This document shows, piece by piece, positions 34,401-47,526 of a stretch of 64,000 bases of DNA. The position numbers and the translations under genes are program-made. The notes beneath the pieces are model-generated. The model was not told where the DNA came from. It did not search any database and saw only the letters and a list, made by a program, of their open reading frames with translations. Position 1 is the first letter of the stretch, and each line of letters begins with the position of its first letter. This DNA is from Anaeramoeba ignava (taxonomy: Eukaryota; Metamonada; Anaeramoebidae). The stretch covers positions 286,001 to 350,000 of the forward strand of contig JAPDFW010000066.1 of assembly GCA_028826165.1 (NCBI GenBank). Direction: 5' to 3'.

Positions 34401-35045
34401 TTTTATAAATAAATTTATAAATAATTTTATATTTAATTTTATATTTATTTAATTTTATAAATAATTTTATATTTAATTTTATAAATAATTTTATAAATAA
34501 TTTTATATTTAATTTTATTTATAATTTTATAAATAATTTTATATTTAATTTTATATTTAATTTTATAAATAATTTTATAAATAAAAGAAGTGGTGAAAGG
34601 ATACAATATGACTTTTAGTAGTTCCTTCATTAATATCATATTTTTTTTTAAGTTCAGCTTGAAGAGCAAACAAAGCAGCATAACCCATAAATTGAGCAAA
34701 AGTAGTAATAAAAATTTCACGAAAAGCACGATTTGCATCAGAAATCTTTTCCTTTTCACTACAAACATCAGGATTTAATTGATTAGGATCAGTTGAATCA
34801 ATAGAAAGAAGCGATTTTTTTTCTTCATCAGAATTTTCGTTAATTTCTTTTTCATTTTCTTCTATTTCTTCAATTTCTGCGTTTTCTTTTATTTTTATAC
34901 TTTCTTTTATGTCTCTTATGTTTATATTTATTGGTATTTTTTCATTATCTTCTAAATCGTCATTTTCTTCTTTTTCTTCAATTTCTTTTATTTCTTTTGT
35001 TTCTTTAATTTCTTTTATTTCATTTGCTTTATCAATTTCTGCCAT
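31409..35045 (-). CDS. Multi-pass membrane transporter (MFS/ENT-like), three exons
   Basis: Exons 35045-34605, 32443-32133 and 32072-31409 are joined through introns of 2161 nt (GTATCC..AAAAAG) and 60 nt (GTAAAA..TTCACAG). They give a continuous 471-residue protein. An acidic, Glu/Ile/Lys-rich cytosolic N-terminus of about 110 residues is followed by about ten or more hydrophobic segments, among them FITTFAQFMGYAALFALQ, WVFIAYILGGIGIGTFEANM, WIYLSVLCFLVFGLILYLI and YHPAFFLILNIIGIGFGV. The RDR loop after an early helix and the Gly-rich GGIGIG segment suit the major facilitator superfamily in the wide sense. Battenin/CLN3-like and equilibrative nucleoside transporters are alternatives. The substrate is unknown. 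Confidence 0.75.
32459..34585 (-). repeat. 2.1-kb intronic 12-bp minisatellite (ATAAAATTATTT)n
   Basis: Over 2 kb of TAATTTTATAAA units on the plus strand, which read ATAAAATTATTT in the direction of transcription. The left 500 bp is very regular. The middle (33000-33800) is degenerate, with TATTTAATTTTA and TTTTTATAAATA variants. Splice sites at 34604 and 32444 lie just outside it. Confidence 0.93.
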
Positions 35046-35339
35046 AACAAAAAAGAAATGGCATTTGTTATTTTTGTTTTTTTTTTTCTTTTAAACTTTT
35101 GCCCACAATTAAAAAAAAATTTTTTTTTTCTTTTTTTTTAATTTTTTTTTTTTCTTTTTTAAATCTTCAATTTTTCTCAATAAGATCAATTAAATTTGAT
35201 TTAAATTTCTTTTTATTTTTATTTATTTTATTTATTTTATTTATTTTTTAAATTTAAATCGTCATCAAATCAATTAAAAAAAATTATTAAAAAAATTGAT
35301 CATTTTAAAAAAAAAATTTTTCTTTTTTCTTTTTTCTTT

Positions 35340-37130
35340 TTAAATTGATTTATTTAAATTTAATCAATTAAACTTTATTTCAATATCGAAATAAAATTAA
35401 TTAAAAATATTTATTTAATATTTATTTAAATTTTATTAATAAATTATTTATAAATCAATTTAATTATTTTTTATAATTCTTTATTTTAAATTAATTTATT
35501 TAAATTTAATCAATTAAACTTTATTTCAATATTTTTATAAAATTAATTAAAAATATTTATTTAAATTTTATTTAAATTTTATTAATAAATTATTAATTAA
35601 TCAATTTAATTATTTTATAATTCTTTATTTTGAATTGATTTATTTAAATTTAATCAATTAAAAGTTTATTTCAATATTTATATAAAATTAATTAAAAATA
35701 TTTATTTAAATTTTATTTAAATTTTATTAATAAATTATTTTAAATTTTTAATTATTTTTTAATTCTTTATTTTTGAATAAATTTATTTAAATTTAATCAA
35801 TTAAACTTTATTTCAATATCGAAATAAAATTAATTAAAAATATTTATTTAAATTTTATTTAAATTTTTATTAATAAATTATTAATTAATCAATTTAATAA
35901 TTTTATAATTCTTTATTTTAAATTAATTTATTTAAATTTAATCAATTAAACTTTATTTAAATATTTATATAAAATTAATTAAAAATATTTATTTAAATTT
36001 TTTATTTAATTTTTATTAATAAATTATTAATAAATCAATTTAATTATTTTATAATTCTTTATTTTAAATTAATTTATTTAAATTTAATCAATTAAACTTT
36101 ATTTAAATATCGAAATAAAATTAATTAAAAATATTTTATTTAAATTTTATTTAAATTTTATTAATAAATTATTAATAAATCAATTTAATTATTTTATAAT
36201 TCTTTATTTTAAATTAATTTATTTAAATTTAAATCAATTAAACTTTATTTAAATATCGAAATAAAATTAATTAAAAATATTTAAATTAAATTTTATTTAA
36301 ATTTTATTAATAAATTATTAATAATTCAATTTAATTATTTTATAATTATTCATTTTTTTAAGTTAATTTATTTAAATTTAATCAATTAAACTTTATTTCA
36401 ATATTTATATAAAATTAATCAAAAATATTTATTTAAATTTTATTTAAATTTTATTAATAAATTATTTATAAATCAATTTAATTATTTTTATAATTCTTTA
36501 TTTTAAATTAATTTATTTAAATTTAATCAATTAAACTTTATTTAAATATTTATATAAAATTAATTAAAAATATTTATTTAAATTTTATTTAATTTTTATT
36601 AATAAATTATTAATAATTCAATTTAATAATTTTATAATTCTTTATTTTAAATTAATTTATTTAAATTTAATCAATTAAACTTTATTTCAATATTTATATA
36701 AAATTAATCAAAAATATTTAATTAAATTTTATTTAAATTTTATTAATAAATTATTAATAATTCAATTTAATAATTTTATAATTCTTTATTTTAAGTTAAT
36801 TTATTTAAATTTAATCAATTAAACTTTATTTCAATATCGAAATAAAATTAATTAAAAATATTTATTTAAATTTTATTTAAATTTTATTAATAAATTATTT
36901 ATAAATCAATTTAATTATTTTATAATTCTTTATTTTAAATTAATTTATTTAAATTTAATCAATTAAACTTTATTTCAATATTTATATAAAATTAATTAAA
37001 AATATTTATTTAAATTTTATTTAAATTTTATTAATAAATTATTAATAAATCAATTTAATTATTTTATAATTCTTTATTTTAAGTTAATTTATTTAAATTT
37101 AATCAATTAAACTTTATTTAAATATCTTTA
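35340..37130. repeat. Satellite B, ~145-bp tandem repeat, ~13 copies
   Basis: The landmark CAATTAAACTTTATTT (or a close variant) recurs with starts at 35365, 35511, 35655, 35798, 35943, 36089, 36235, 36383, 36528, 36672, 36816, 36960 and 37104, a spacing of 143-148 bp. Each unit carries ATATCGAAATAAAATTAATT or an ATATTTATATAAAATTAATT variant, TTAATAAATTATTAATAAAT, and TTTTATAATTCTTTATTTT. I see no block-level similarity to satellite A beyond AT content. The stretch 35046-35340, upstream of the transporter gene, is poly-A/T and low complexity. Confidence 0.93.
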
Positions 37131-37179
37131 TAAAATTAAAAACCAAAAAAAATAAAAATTAAAGAAGGAAAAAGTTATT

Positions 37180-37325
37180 TTATTACTAGTTTTTAAATGT
37201 TAGTGTTTAATTGTTAGTTTTTAGTTTTTAGTTTTTAGTTTTTAATTGTTAGTGTTTTAGTGTTTAGTTTTTAATTTTTAGTTTTTAATGTTTAATTGTT
37301 AGTTTTTAATTGTTAAAGTTTTCAT
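37180..37325. repeat. TTAGTTTTTAATTGT short repeats, 3' flank of RasGAP
   Basis: About 12 degenerate copies of TTAGTTTTTA / TTAATTGTTAGT lie directly downstream of the RasGAP stop at 37335, so they probably fall in its 3' untranslated region or terminator. Confidence 0.6.
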
Positions 37326-37334
37326 TTAATTTGA

Positions 37335-40300
37335 TCATTTCGCAAAACGTTTATCATTAATTAAATTTTCAAGAAAATCCAAAACAAAAGGATGAATAAA
37401 AAGCCTTGTATTATGATGAATAAGAATATCCTTAATATCATCAAAATGGTTTGAAATATGCTGACGAATAATATGAACGGAGTTTGCAATTTCTGATTCT
37501 TGAACAGGATAATTTTGGAAAGTCCAAATATTCTTTTTTTCCTCAGGAATTTCGACAAATTGCTTATATAGCTTTACAACACGAACGGAACTTTGAGAAA
37601 TAAAGTTGTTGAGACTCGATTGCGCGCCTGACATTGGTTCTGCTTGATTTGCAATGTTCTGGATGATTTTAGAGACAAGGACCAAGTTACGGCGATTAAT
37701 TGGACTTATTTGATTTTTATCAACAATTCCAAAAGCCTCTGGTGTAGCAATTGCTGGGACAAAGAACCTCAAGAAGATGAAGCTGTTGATTGCTGTTGAT
37801 GATGATGATGAGAATACTCTGCGAACCGACATATGTATTGACCTGCAGATCGTGAAAAATGGTACCGGCATTTCTCTTACTGAAATCATTATTTTTCCAA
37901 TTACTTCATTTGCTATAAGCATTAGTGCGTTTTTGTTACGTTCTGCTTGCTCTTCTCCTACTCGTTTGGGATCTAGATCTAAATACTTCTTGATTCGTGA
38001 TACCATGTTGATTATTGAACTTATTGTCGAGATTAGAAAATCTGCTCCAATTAAATGTGAATATATTCCAATCACTTTTGCTGGTAGTGAACTTGATCGG
38101 AACAGTGATTTATCTGAATCTGTTAGTTTTTGTTAAGTTGGAGTAAGATAATTTGGGAGTTGATTTAAATTTGAGAAAATGTTTAATTGTGATTTAAATT
38201 AAAAAATTAAATTAAAAAATTCAATTTAAATTAAAAAATTCAATTATAAAATTCAATTATAAAATTCAATTATAAAATCAAATTATAAAATTCAATTATA
38301 AAATTAAATTAAAAAATCAAATTAAAAAATTCAATTATAAAATCAAATTAAAAAATTCAATTATAAAATTAAATTAAAAAAATTAAATTAAAAATTAAAT
38401 TAAAAATTCAATTATAAAATCAAATTTTTTGATTCAAATTTCCTTTTATTTTTGTTGAAACTTCAAGAAATATCATCCATCTTAAAAATGGTATTATCCG
38501 ATCTCTTGAATGAAAAATATATACTAATGCTTTTCCAAGTGAACTTGCTGATTCAAATTTCCCTTTAAAATTTCTTGTTGAAAAAATTTAAAAATTGCAG
38601 AAAAAATTAAAAGAAAAAATTAAAATTAAAAGAAAATTAATCAATAAAATTATCATCTTCAATTAAAAGAAATCAAAATTAAAAATTAAAATTAAAGTTG
38701 ATTCTAATTAAAATTAAAATTTAAATTTAAATTAAAATCAAAATTAAAATTGAAATTAAAATTAAAATTAAAATTAAAATTAAAATTAAAATTAAAATTA
38801 AAATTAAAATTAAAATTAAAATTAAAATTAAAATTAAAATCAAAATTTACAATTAATGATATTTTGCGTTGATAAATATCTGAAATCCATAAATTTAAAT
38901 TTTCTTCATTCTTTGTTTTAATTATAAAAGTATGACCATCTTTTTCATTAACAACAATAAAAGTATTTTCTTCATCAAAAAAAGCAATATCAGAAGAACC
39001 AAGTTTGATTTGTGATTGTGATTGTGGTTGTGCTTGGGAATGTTCATCTTTTTGATTTGCTTTTGAATTTAAGTTTAAGTTTAAATTCACATTAGAATTT
39101 CCAGTTGTATTTGTAATAGAATTTTGAGAATCTGAATCTTTTTCATTTTCAACTTTAGGTTTTGATTTATAAATTGTTAAATATCTTAAAGAATAAGAAG
39201 CAAGTTTAAATTTCTTTTCTTTATCTTTGTAAAATTTCAATCTTTTTTGTGATAAACCAACAAATAAAGAAATCCATTGATTGAATGGATTTGAATTTGG
39301 ATTTGAAAATTCTCTTGAATGCCTTAAATATCGAATATGCGATGTTACTTCTAATTCTTCTATTCTTTCAATTATATTTTTACTTTCTTCATTTTCAAAT
39401 TCTTGATGAATGATATCAGAGGATCTATTTATTCTTAGCTTAATTAAAGGTATTAACTGTTTGCAAAAAATTGGCATAAATCTTATTGATATTTGTGATG
39501 AATCTTCGTTTCCGTTTTGGAAACAGTTTTGCCAGTATTGTATTAATGATTTCCAAATCCCAATTATTTCGGGTTTCATCTTTGAATTTTCAATATTGCT
39601 AAAATTGCATTTGTCATTTATCATTAATTCATCAAAGAAAAATTGTAATGGTAATAATTCTTCTATAAAAAGGAAACAGAAAAAATCAATTTTAATTGAA
39701 TTAATTTAAATTGAATTGAATTAATTTAAATCTTTTATTTTGAATTGAATTAATTTAAATTGAATTAATTTAAATTGAATTGATTTAAATTGAATTGAAT
39801 TAATTTGAATTGAATTAATTTTAATTTGAATTGAATTAGTTTGAATTGAATTAATTTAAATCGAATTAATTTAAATCTTTTATTTTAAATTGAATTAGTT
39901 TGAATTGAATTAATTTAAATCTTTTATTTTAAATTGAATTAATTTTAATTGAATTAATTTAAATCTTTTATTTTGAATTGAATTGATTTAAATTGAATTG
40001 ATTTGAATTGAATTGAATTGATTGAATTGAATTATTTTGAATTGAATTATTTTGAATTGAATTAATTTTAATTTGAATTAATTTAAATCTTTTATTTTAA
40101 TTGAATTAATTTAAATCTTTTATTTTAAATTTGAATTAATTTAAATTGATTTAAATTGAATTGAATTAATTCAAATCTTTTATTTTGAATTGAATTAATT
40201 TAAATTGAATTAATTTAAATTGATTTAAATTGAATTGAATTGATTGAATTGAATTAATTTAAATTGAATTGATTTGAATTGAATTAATTTGAATTGAATT

Positions 40301-41201
40301 AATTTTAATTGTTAATTTAAATCTTTTAATTTTAATTGTTAATTTAAATTGAATTAATTTAAATTGAATTATTTTAAATTGAATTAATTTGAATTGAATT
40401 AATTTTAATTGAATTAATTTAAATCTTTTATTTTGAATTGAATTAATTTTAATTGAATTAATTTGAATTGAATTAATTTAAATTGAATTAATTTAAATTT
40501 GAATTAATTTTAATTTGAATTCTTTAATTACCTTCCATAGAAACTGCTTGTAAAAGTTCAAAAAGAATATTCTCACAAAAATGAAAATCAAAATTTTGTA
40601 AATAAGGTTTTGTTAAAGAATTTCTATAAAAAAAAAAGAAACAAAATTAAATTTAGGTTAAAAAAATATTTCGAATAAAAAAACTCACAAAATACCTTAT
40701 TAATTTATATAAACTTCGCTTTGGAAATCGTTTAAATGCTGGTTCATTAGAAAGAATATGTAATTTTCTTGAGGAAAGAAAAGAACAAATTTTAGAAATA
40801 ACAATTGACTTTTGTTTCAAATTTAAATGTCGTAAAAAAATGTTTTTTTCTGCATTTGAAATTTTCAATTCTTGAATTAAAAATGCAAATGTATGCGGTG
40901 TTTCAATAAAAACTGGTGAAATATAATTAGTTAAATCAATTCCGGCAAGAAAACTCCAAAAAGATTGAAATTTTTTTTGTTCATTTTTTTCTTCTTCTTT
41001 TTTTTCATTTTCATTTTCATTTTCATTTTCATTTTCATTTTGATTGTTTTTTTTGTGTTTTTCTTTTGTTATTGTTTGAATATATTCAATAAATTTGCAA
41101 AATTCACTCCTTTCTTTTTGTAAATAACTTTCTGAGATTTTTATTATTGAATCTTTTGTATTTTGAACTTGTTTTTTTGGACTTATCTTGTCTTTATTCA
41201 T
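37335..41201 (-). CDS. Ras GTPase-activating protein with PH-like region
   Basis: Exons 41201-40696, 40623-40532 and 39662-38851 join in frame (GTATTT..TTATAG; GTAATT..TTATAG) to give 470 codons. Their 3' part contains a PH-like stretch (LRYLTIYKS; IAFFDEENTFIVVNEKDG; NLNLWISDIYQ). Exon 5 is 38119-37335 and holds the RasGAP core: SLFRSSSLPAK with the arginine finger at 38097-38099, FLRFFVPAIATPEAFG, and the following helices. A short exon near 38580-38450 encodes SASSLGKALVYIFHSRDR, matching the helix before the finger in neurofibromin-type RasGAPs. Its exact splice sites do not resolve in frame, so a one-base error or unusual site is likely there. Catalytic residues look intact, so it should stimulate GTP hydrolysis on a Ras-like GTPase. 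Confidence 0.82.
38160..38430. repeat. RasGAP intron: AATTCAATTATAAA-type repeats
   Basis: A degenerate 10-13-bp repeat of TTCAATTATAAAA and TTAAATTAAAAAA fills the intron directly before the catalytic exon. Confidence 0.75.
38705..38848. repeat. RasGAP intron: (AATTAA) hexamer
   Basis: About 24 tandem AAATTA hexamers fill the start of the intron after the PH-like exon. On the minus strand they read Phe-Asn, which wrongly extends the upstream frame. Confidence 0.85.
39700..40525. repeat. RasGAP intron: (TTTAAATTGAATTAA)n
   Basis: An 869-nt intron (40531-39663) made of degenerate 10-15-bp units (TTGAATTAATTTAAA) with a recurring AATCTTTTATTTTGAATTG variant. Splice signals lie just outside it. 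Confidence 0.85.
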
Positions 41202-41555
41202 AATTAATTAAACAATTATTTTTTTTTTAATTTTTTTTTTAATTTTTTTTTTAATTTTTTTTTTTAATTTGAATTTAATGTGTTGTAATTCAATTAATTT
41301 TAATTTAAATTTGAATTAAATTTAAAAAAAAAAAAAAAGAATGATCTAAAAAAGAAATGAAAGAAAAAAATGAAAAATAAAAAATTAAAAATAAAAAAAT
41401 TAATTTAATTTTGAAATTAATTTCTTTTCTTTCTAAAAGATCTTTAACTTATTTTTATCCCTTTTTATTTTTTGATTCTTTAAAAAAAGAGAAAAAAAAA
41501 ACAAAAAAAAACAAGTTCGAAAAATCATTTAAAAAATAACTTAATAAATTTAATC

Positions 41556-44556
<3,001 letters not shown>

Positions 44557-44660
44557 TTTTTTAAATTTAAAAATGAAATGAAAAAATGAATTTAGTTTTA
44601 AGGAAAATTTTATCTTTTTTAAATTCGATCCAAATCAAAAGAAATTGACAAATAAAGAAA

Positions 44661-47348
44661 TTAATCTTTATTTTCTGATTTTTCAATTAAATTCTCTTTT
44701 TGATTTAAATCCTTATTATCTTCTTTATTATTATTATTATTGGTATCTTCTTTATTATTTTGTTCTAAATCATTTGATTCATTTTCATCTTTATTTTCAA
44801 TTAAATTATTATCATTATATAGATCATCATTTGAATCATCACTTAAATTTTCTTCCTTTAAAATCTGGTGTTTTTGTTGATTATTTGATTTGTTTTGTTC
44901 GTTTCCATAAAAGAAAAATGGTAATTTTATCACTTTGTTGTAAACAAATGTTCCAAATATTGTTACAATAAATCCAACTAATTCAAGCCAACTCCAACTT
45001 GTCCATTTTTCTCCTAATTCTGAATCTGGAGATGAATAATAAACTATAAGTAAAGTTATCCAAATTAAAAATGGTCTAATTCCTTCTAAAATATTTCTAT
45101 TTTTGATTTTTAATTTTGATTTAAAAAAAAAGTGGAATAAAAAAGGGGAAATTCCACTTTTTATTTGTTTATTATTTTTACCTAAATAAAGCAGATGAAA
45201 ATGATGTAATATACATTCCTAAAATATTATATCCAAAAATTACAGCAATATAAGTAAGTGTAAAAGCAATTAAAACACCAGAATGATAAAGCATAACAAA
45301 AGTATCTAAACTATCCTCATGAACACCATTTCCATCTTTTCCTGGTAAGAAATATGCAATAATCATAAACACAATACAGAATAAAAATCCCCCTTAAATT
45401 TTAATAATTTTAAAAAATATTTTATTTTGAATATTTATGATATTTATGATATTTAAGATATTTAAGATATTTAAGATATTTAATATATTTAATATATTTA
45501 AGATATTTAAGATATTTAAGATATTTAAGATATTTAAGATATTTAAGATATTTAAGATATTTAATATATTTAATATATTTAAGATATTTAATAATGAAAA
45601 CTTACACATTCCTTCAAATCCTATTTATTTGTGATTAAATATAAAAAAAAGAATAAGATTAATAATAATAAAAAAAATGAATTAATTAATTAATTAATAT
45701 CTTTTTTTTTCATTTCAAAAATATTATTTTAAATAATAAAAATAATTTACCAACAATAGTCCATTCAGTTGCATTAACATCATGTAATAATTGTTCTTCA
45801 AGGATTGTTTGGAAAGCCTATTAATAAAATAAAATAATAAATTGAGGAAAATTTGAGAATTATTTTTTTTTTGAAATTCCAAAAATGAAAATGAAAAATT
45901 TGGAAAATAAATTATATTTATTAAGTAAATATACCCAAACAAATTGAGAAATAACAACTAAAACAATTCCAATAGCTCTTAAAGTAACTGAAGAAGATCC
46001 ATTTGATGTATCTTCTGGTGCTTTTAATGTTGCAACTCCAACAAGAACTAATCCAATTACTACAATTATTACTCCAAACCATTCATATTTTGGAAGTTTA
46101 TGTTTTCTATATACAACTGCAAGAAATGCTGTAAAAATAATAACTGTATTTCGAAACATCTTTTTTATTTTAATTTAAATTTGAATTTATAATAAAAAAA
46201 AGAGGAATATTTATTTAATAATTTTATTCCATTTTTTTTAATTTTAATTTTATAATTTAAATTTTTATTTACTTGCCAAACAGATCCAGAAAGCCTTTAT
46301 TTGTTTATTTATTTGTTTATTTATTTGTTTATTTATTTATTTGTTTATTTGTTTATTCATTTATTTGTTTATTTGTTTATTCAGTTATTTTTTGAATTTT
46401 TTAAATTTAAAATTATTTTTTAATTACCAAAGTAATCCAACTCCTGATACAAAAGTAGCCTAAAAAATCAATTTTAAATTTAAAAAAGAAAAAAGTGGAA
46501 TGAAATTATTCAAAATTTTTTAAACAATTTACAATTAAATCACAAGTTGCAGGAGCCATTACTAATATAGAAATTCTTTTTAAAGGTGTTGGTGGTTTAG
46601 ATTCAACAATTTCTTTCTCATCTGAAGTTAATATTGGCTCTGATTCTTTTGTTTTTGGTTTTCTTATTCCAAATAAACAAAAACTCATTCCAACAAACAT
46701 TCTAAAAAATAAATTTAGGGAAAATCAAAATAATTATTTAAAAAAGAAGGAAGAATTAAGGATTCTTTTTTTTATCAATTTCAAAAAAATTTAATTATTA
46801 ATTAAATTATAAATAAAATTATAAATAAAAATATAAATAAAATTATAAATAAAATTATAAATAAAATTATAAATTAAATTATAAATTAAATTATAAATTA
46901 AATTATAATTAAAATTATTGATTAAATTATAAATTAAATCATAAATTAAATTATAAATTAAATTATAATTAAAATTATAAATTAAATTATAAATAAAATC
47001 ATAGATTAAATAATAAATTAAATTAAAAGTTTTGAGAAAATAAAAGATAGATTTAATATTTACGCCCAATCTAGTTTTTTTTGTTAAACAAAATAAAAGC
47101 AAATAATAAAAAGCAAAATTTTAATTAAAAAATAAGAATATAAAGTGAAATGAAAGAAAAAAAAAGATAAATAAATAAATAAACAAACCCTGAAGCCAAG
47201 GCTTTTCAAAATAATGTTTATCTCCATGAATTCCTTTTCCTTTAGTTTGGTACATAAGTTTACTTATAACAACAGAAACAACTCCTGCAATTAACATTCC
47301 AATAATAACTAACCATTTAAAAAGTGTAGTTGATTGTCTTTTACCCAT
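44661..47348 (-). CDS. SLC35F6-like transporter copy B
   Basis: All ten exon blocks of the family are present and the splice sites I checked are canonical. The start is MGKRQSTTLFKWLVIIGMLI at 47348, with exon 1 ending PWLQG at a GTTTGT donor. The 7-nt microexon is at 47064-47070, MFVGMSFCLFG begins at 46700, MFRNTVIIFTAFL at 46159 and the 15-nt microexon is at 45606-45620. The MIIAYFLPG exon (45372) has an intact AAG|GGGGATTT acceptor. The last exon encodes YYSSPDSELGEKW, TFVYNKVIKLPFFFYG and an acidic Asn/Glu-rich tail to 44661. It should be a multi-pass endomembrane or lysosomal transporter of about 430 residues; the substrate is unknown even for animal SLC35F6. It lies 104 bp upstream of copy A. 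Confidence 0.85.
45430..45593. repeat. Intronic 9-bp minisatellite (TTTAAGATA)n, copy B
   Basis: The same intron and the same 9-bp unit as in copy A, but only about 160 bp long. A different, 12-bp-period TTATTTATAATT repeat sits in the intron after the 7-nt microexon's 3' neighbour region at about 46790-47000. Confidence 0.88.
47064..47070 (-). other. 7-nt microexon, SLC35F6-like copy B
   Basis: CTAG|ATTGGGC|GTAAAT on the minus strand; encodes Asp-Trp-Ala when joined to exon 1 (ends in G) and the next exon (begins A-ATG). Confidence 0.82.
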
Positions 47349-47526
47349 TTTTTTAAATTTAAAAATGAAATGAAAAATGAATTTAGTTTTAAGGAAAATT
47401 TTATCTTTTTTAAATTCGATTTAAATCAAAAGAAATTGGCAAATAAAGAAATCAATCTTTATTTTCTGATTTTGATTTAAATCTTTATTTTCTTCTTCTT
47501 TATTATTTTGTTCTAAATCATTTGAT

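Noticed and set aside
37777-38136. Plus-strand gene opposite the RasGAP catalytic exon
   Set aside because: The minus strand carries diagnostic RasGAP motifs; the plus frame is their antisense shadow.
38428-38590. RasGAP with a glutamate replacing the arginine finger (KFESASSLGK read as the finger loop)
   Set aside because: The real finger, SLFRSSSLPAK, is in the next exon at about 38085-38115; the KFESAS segment matches the helix upstream of it.
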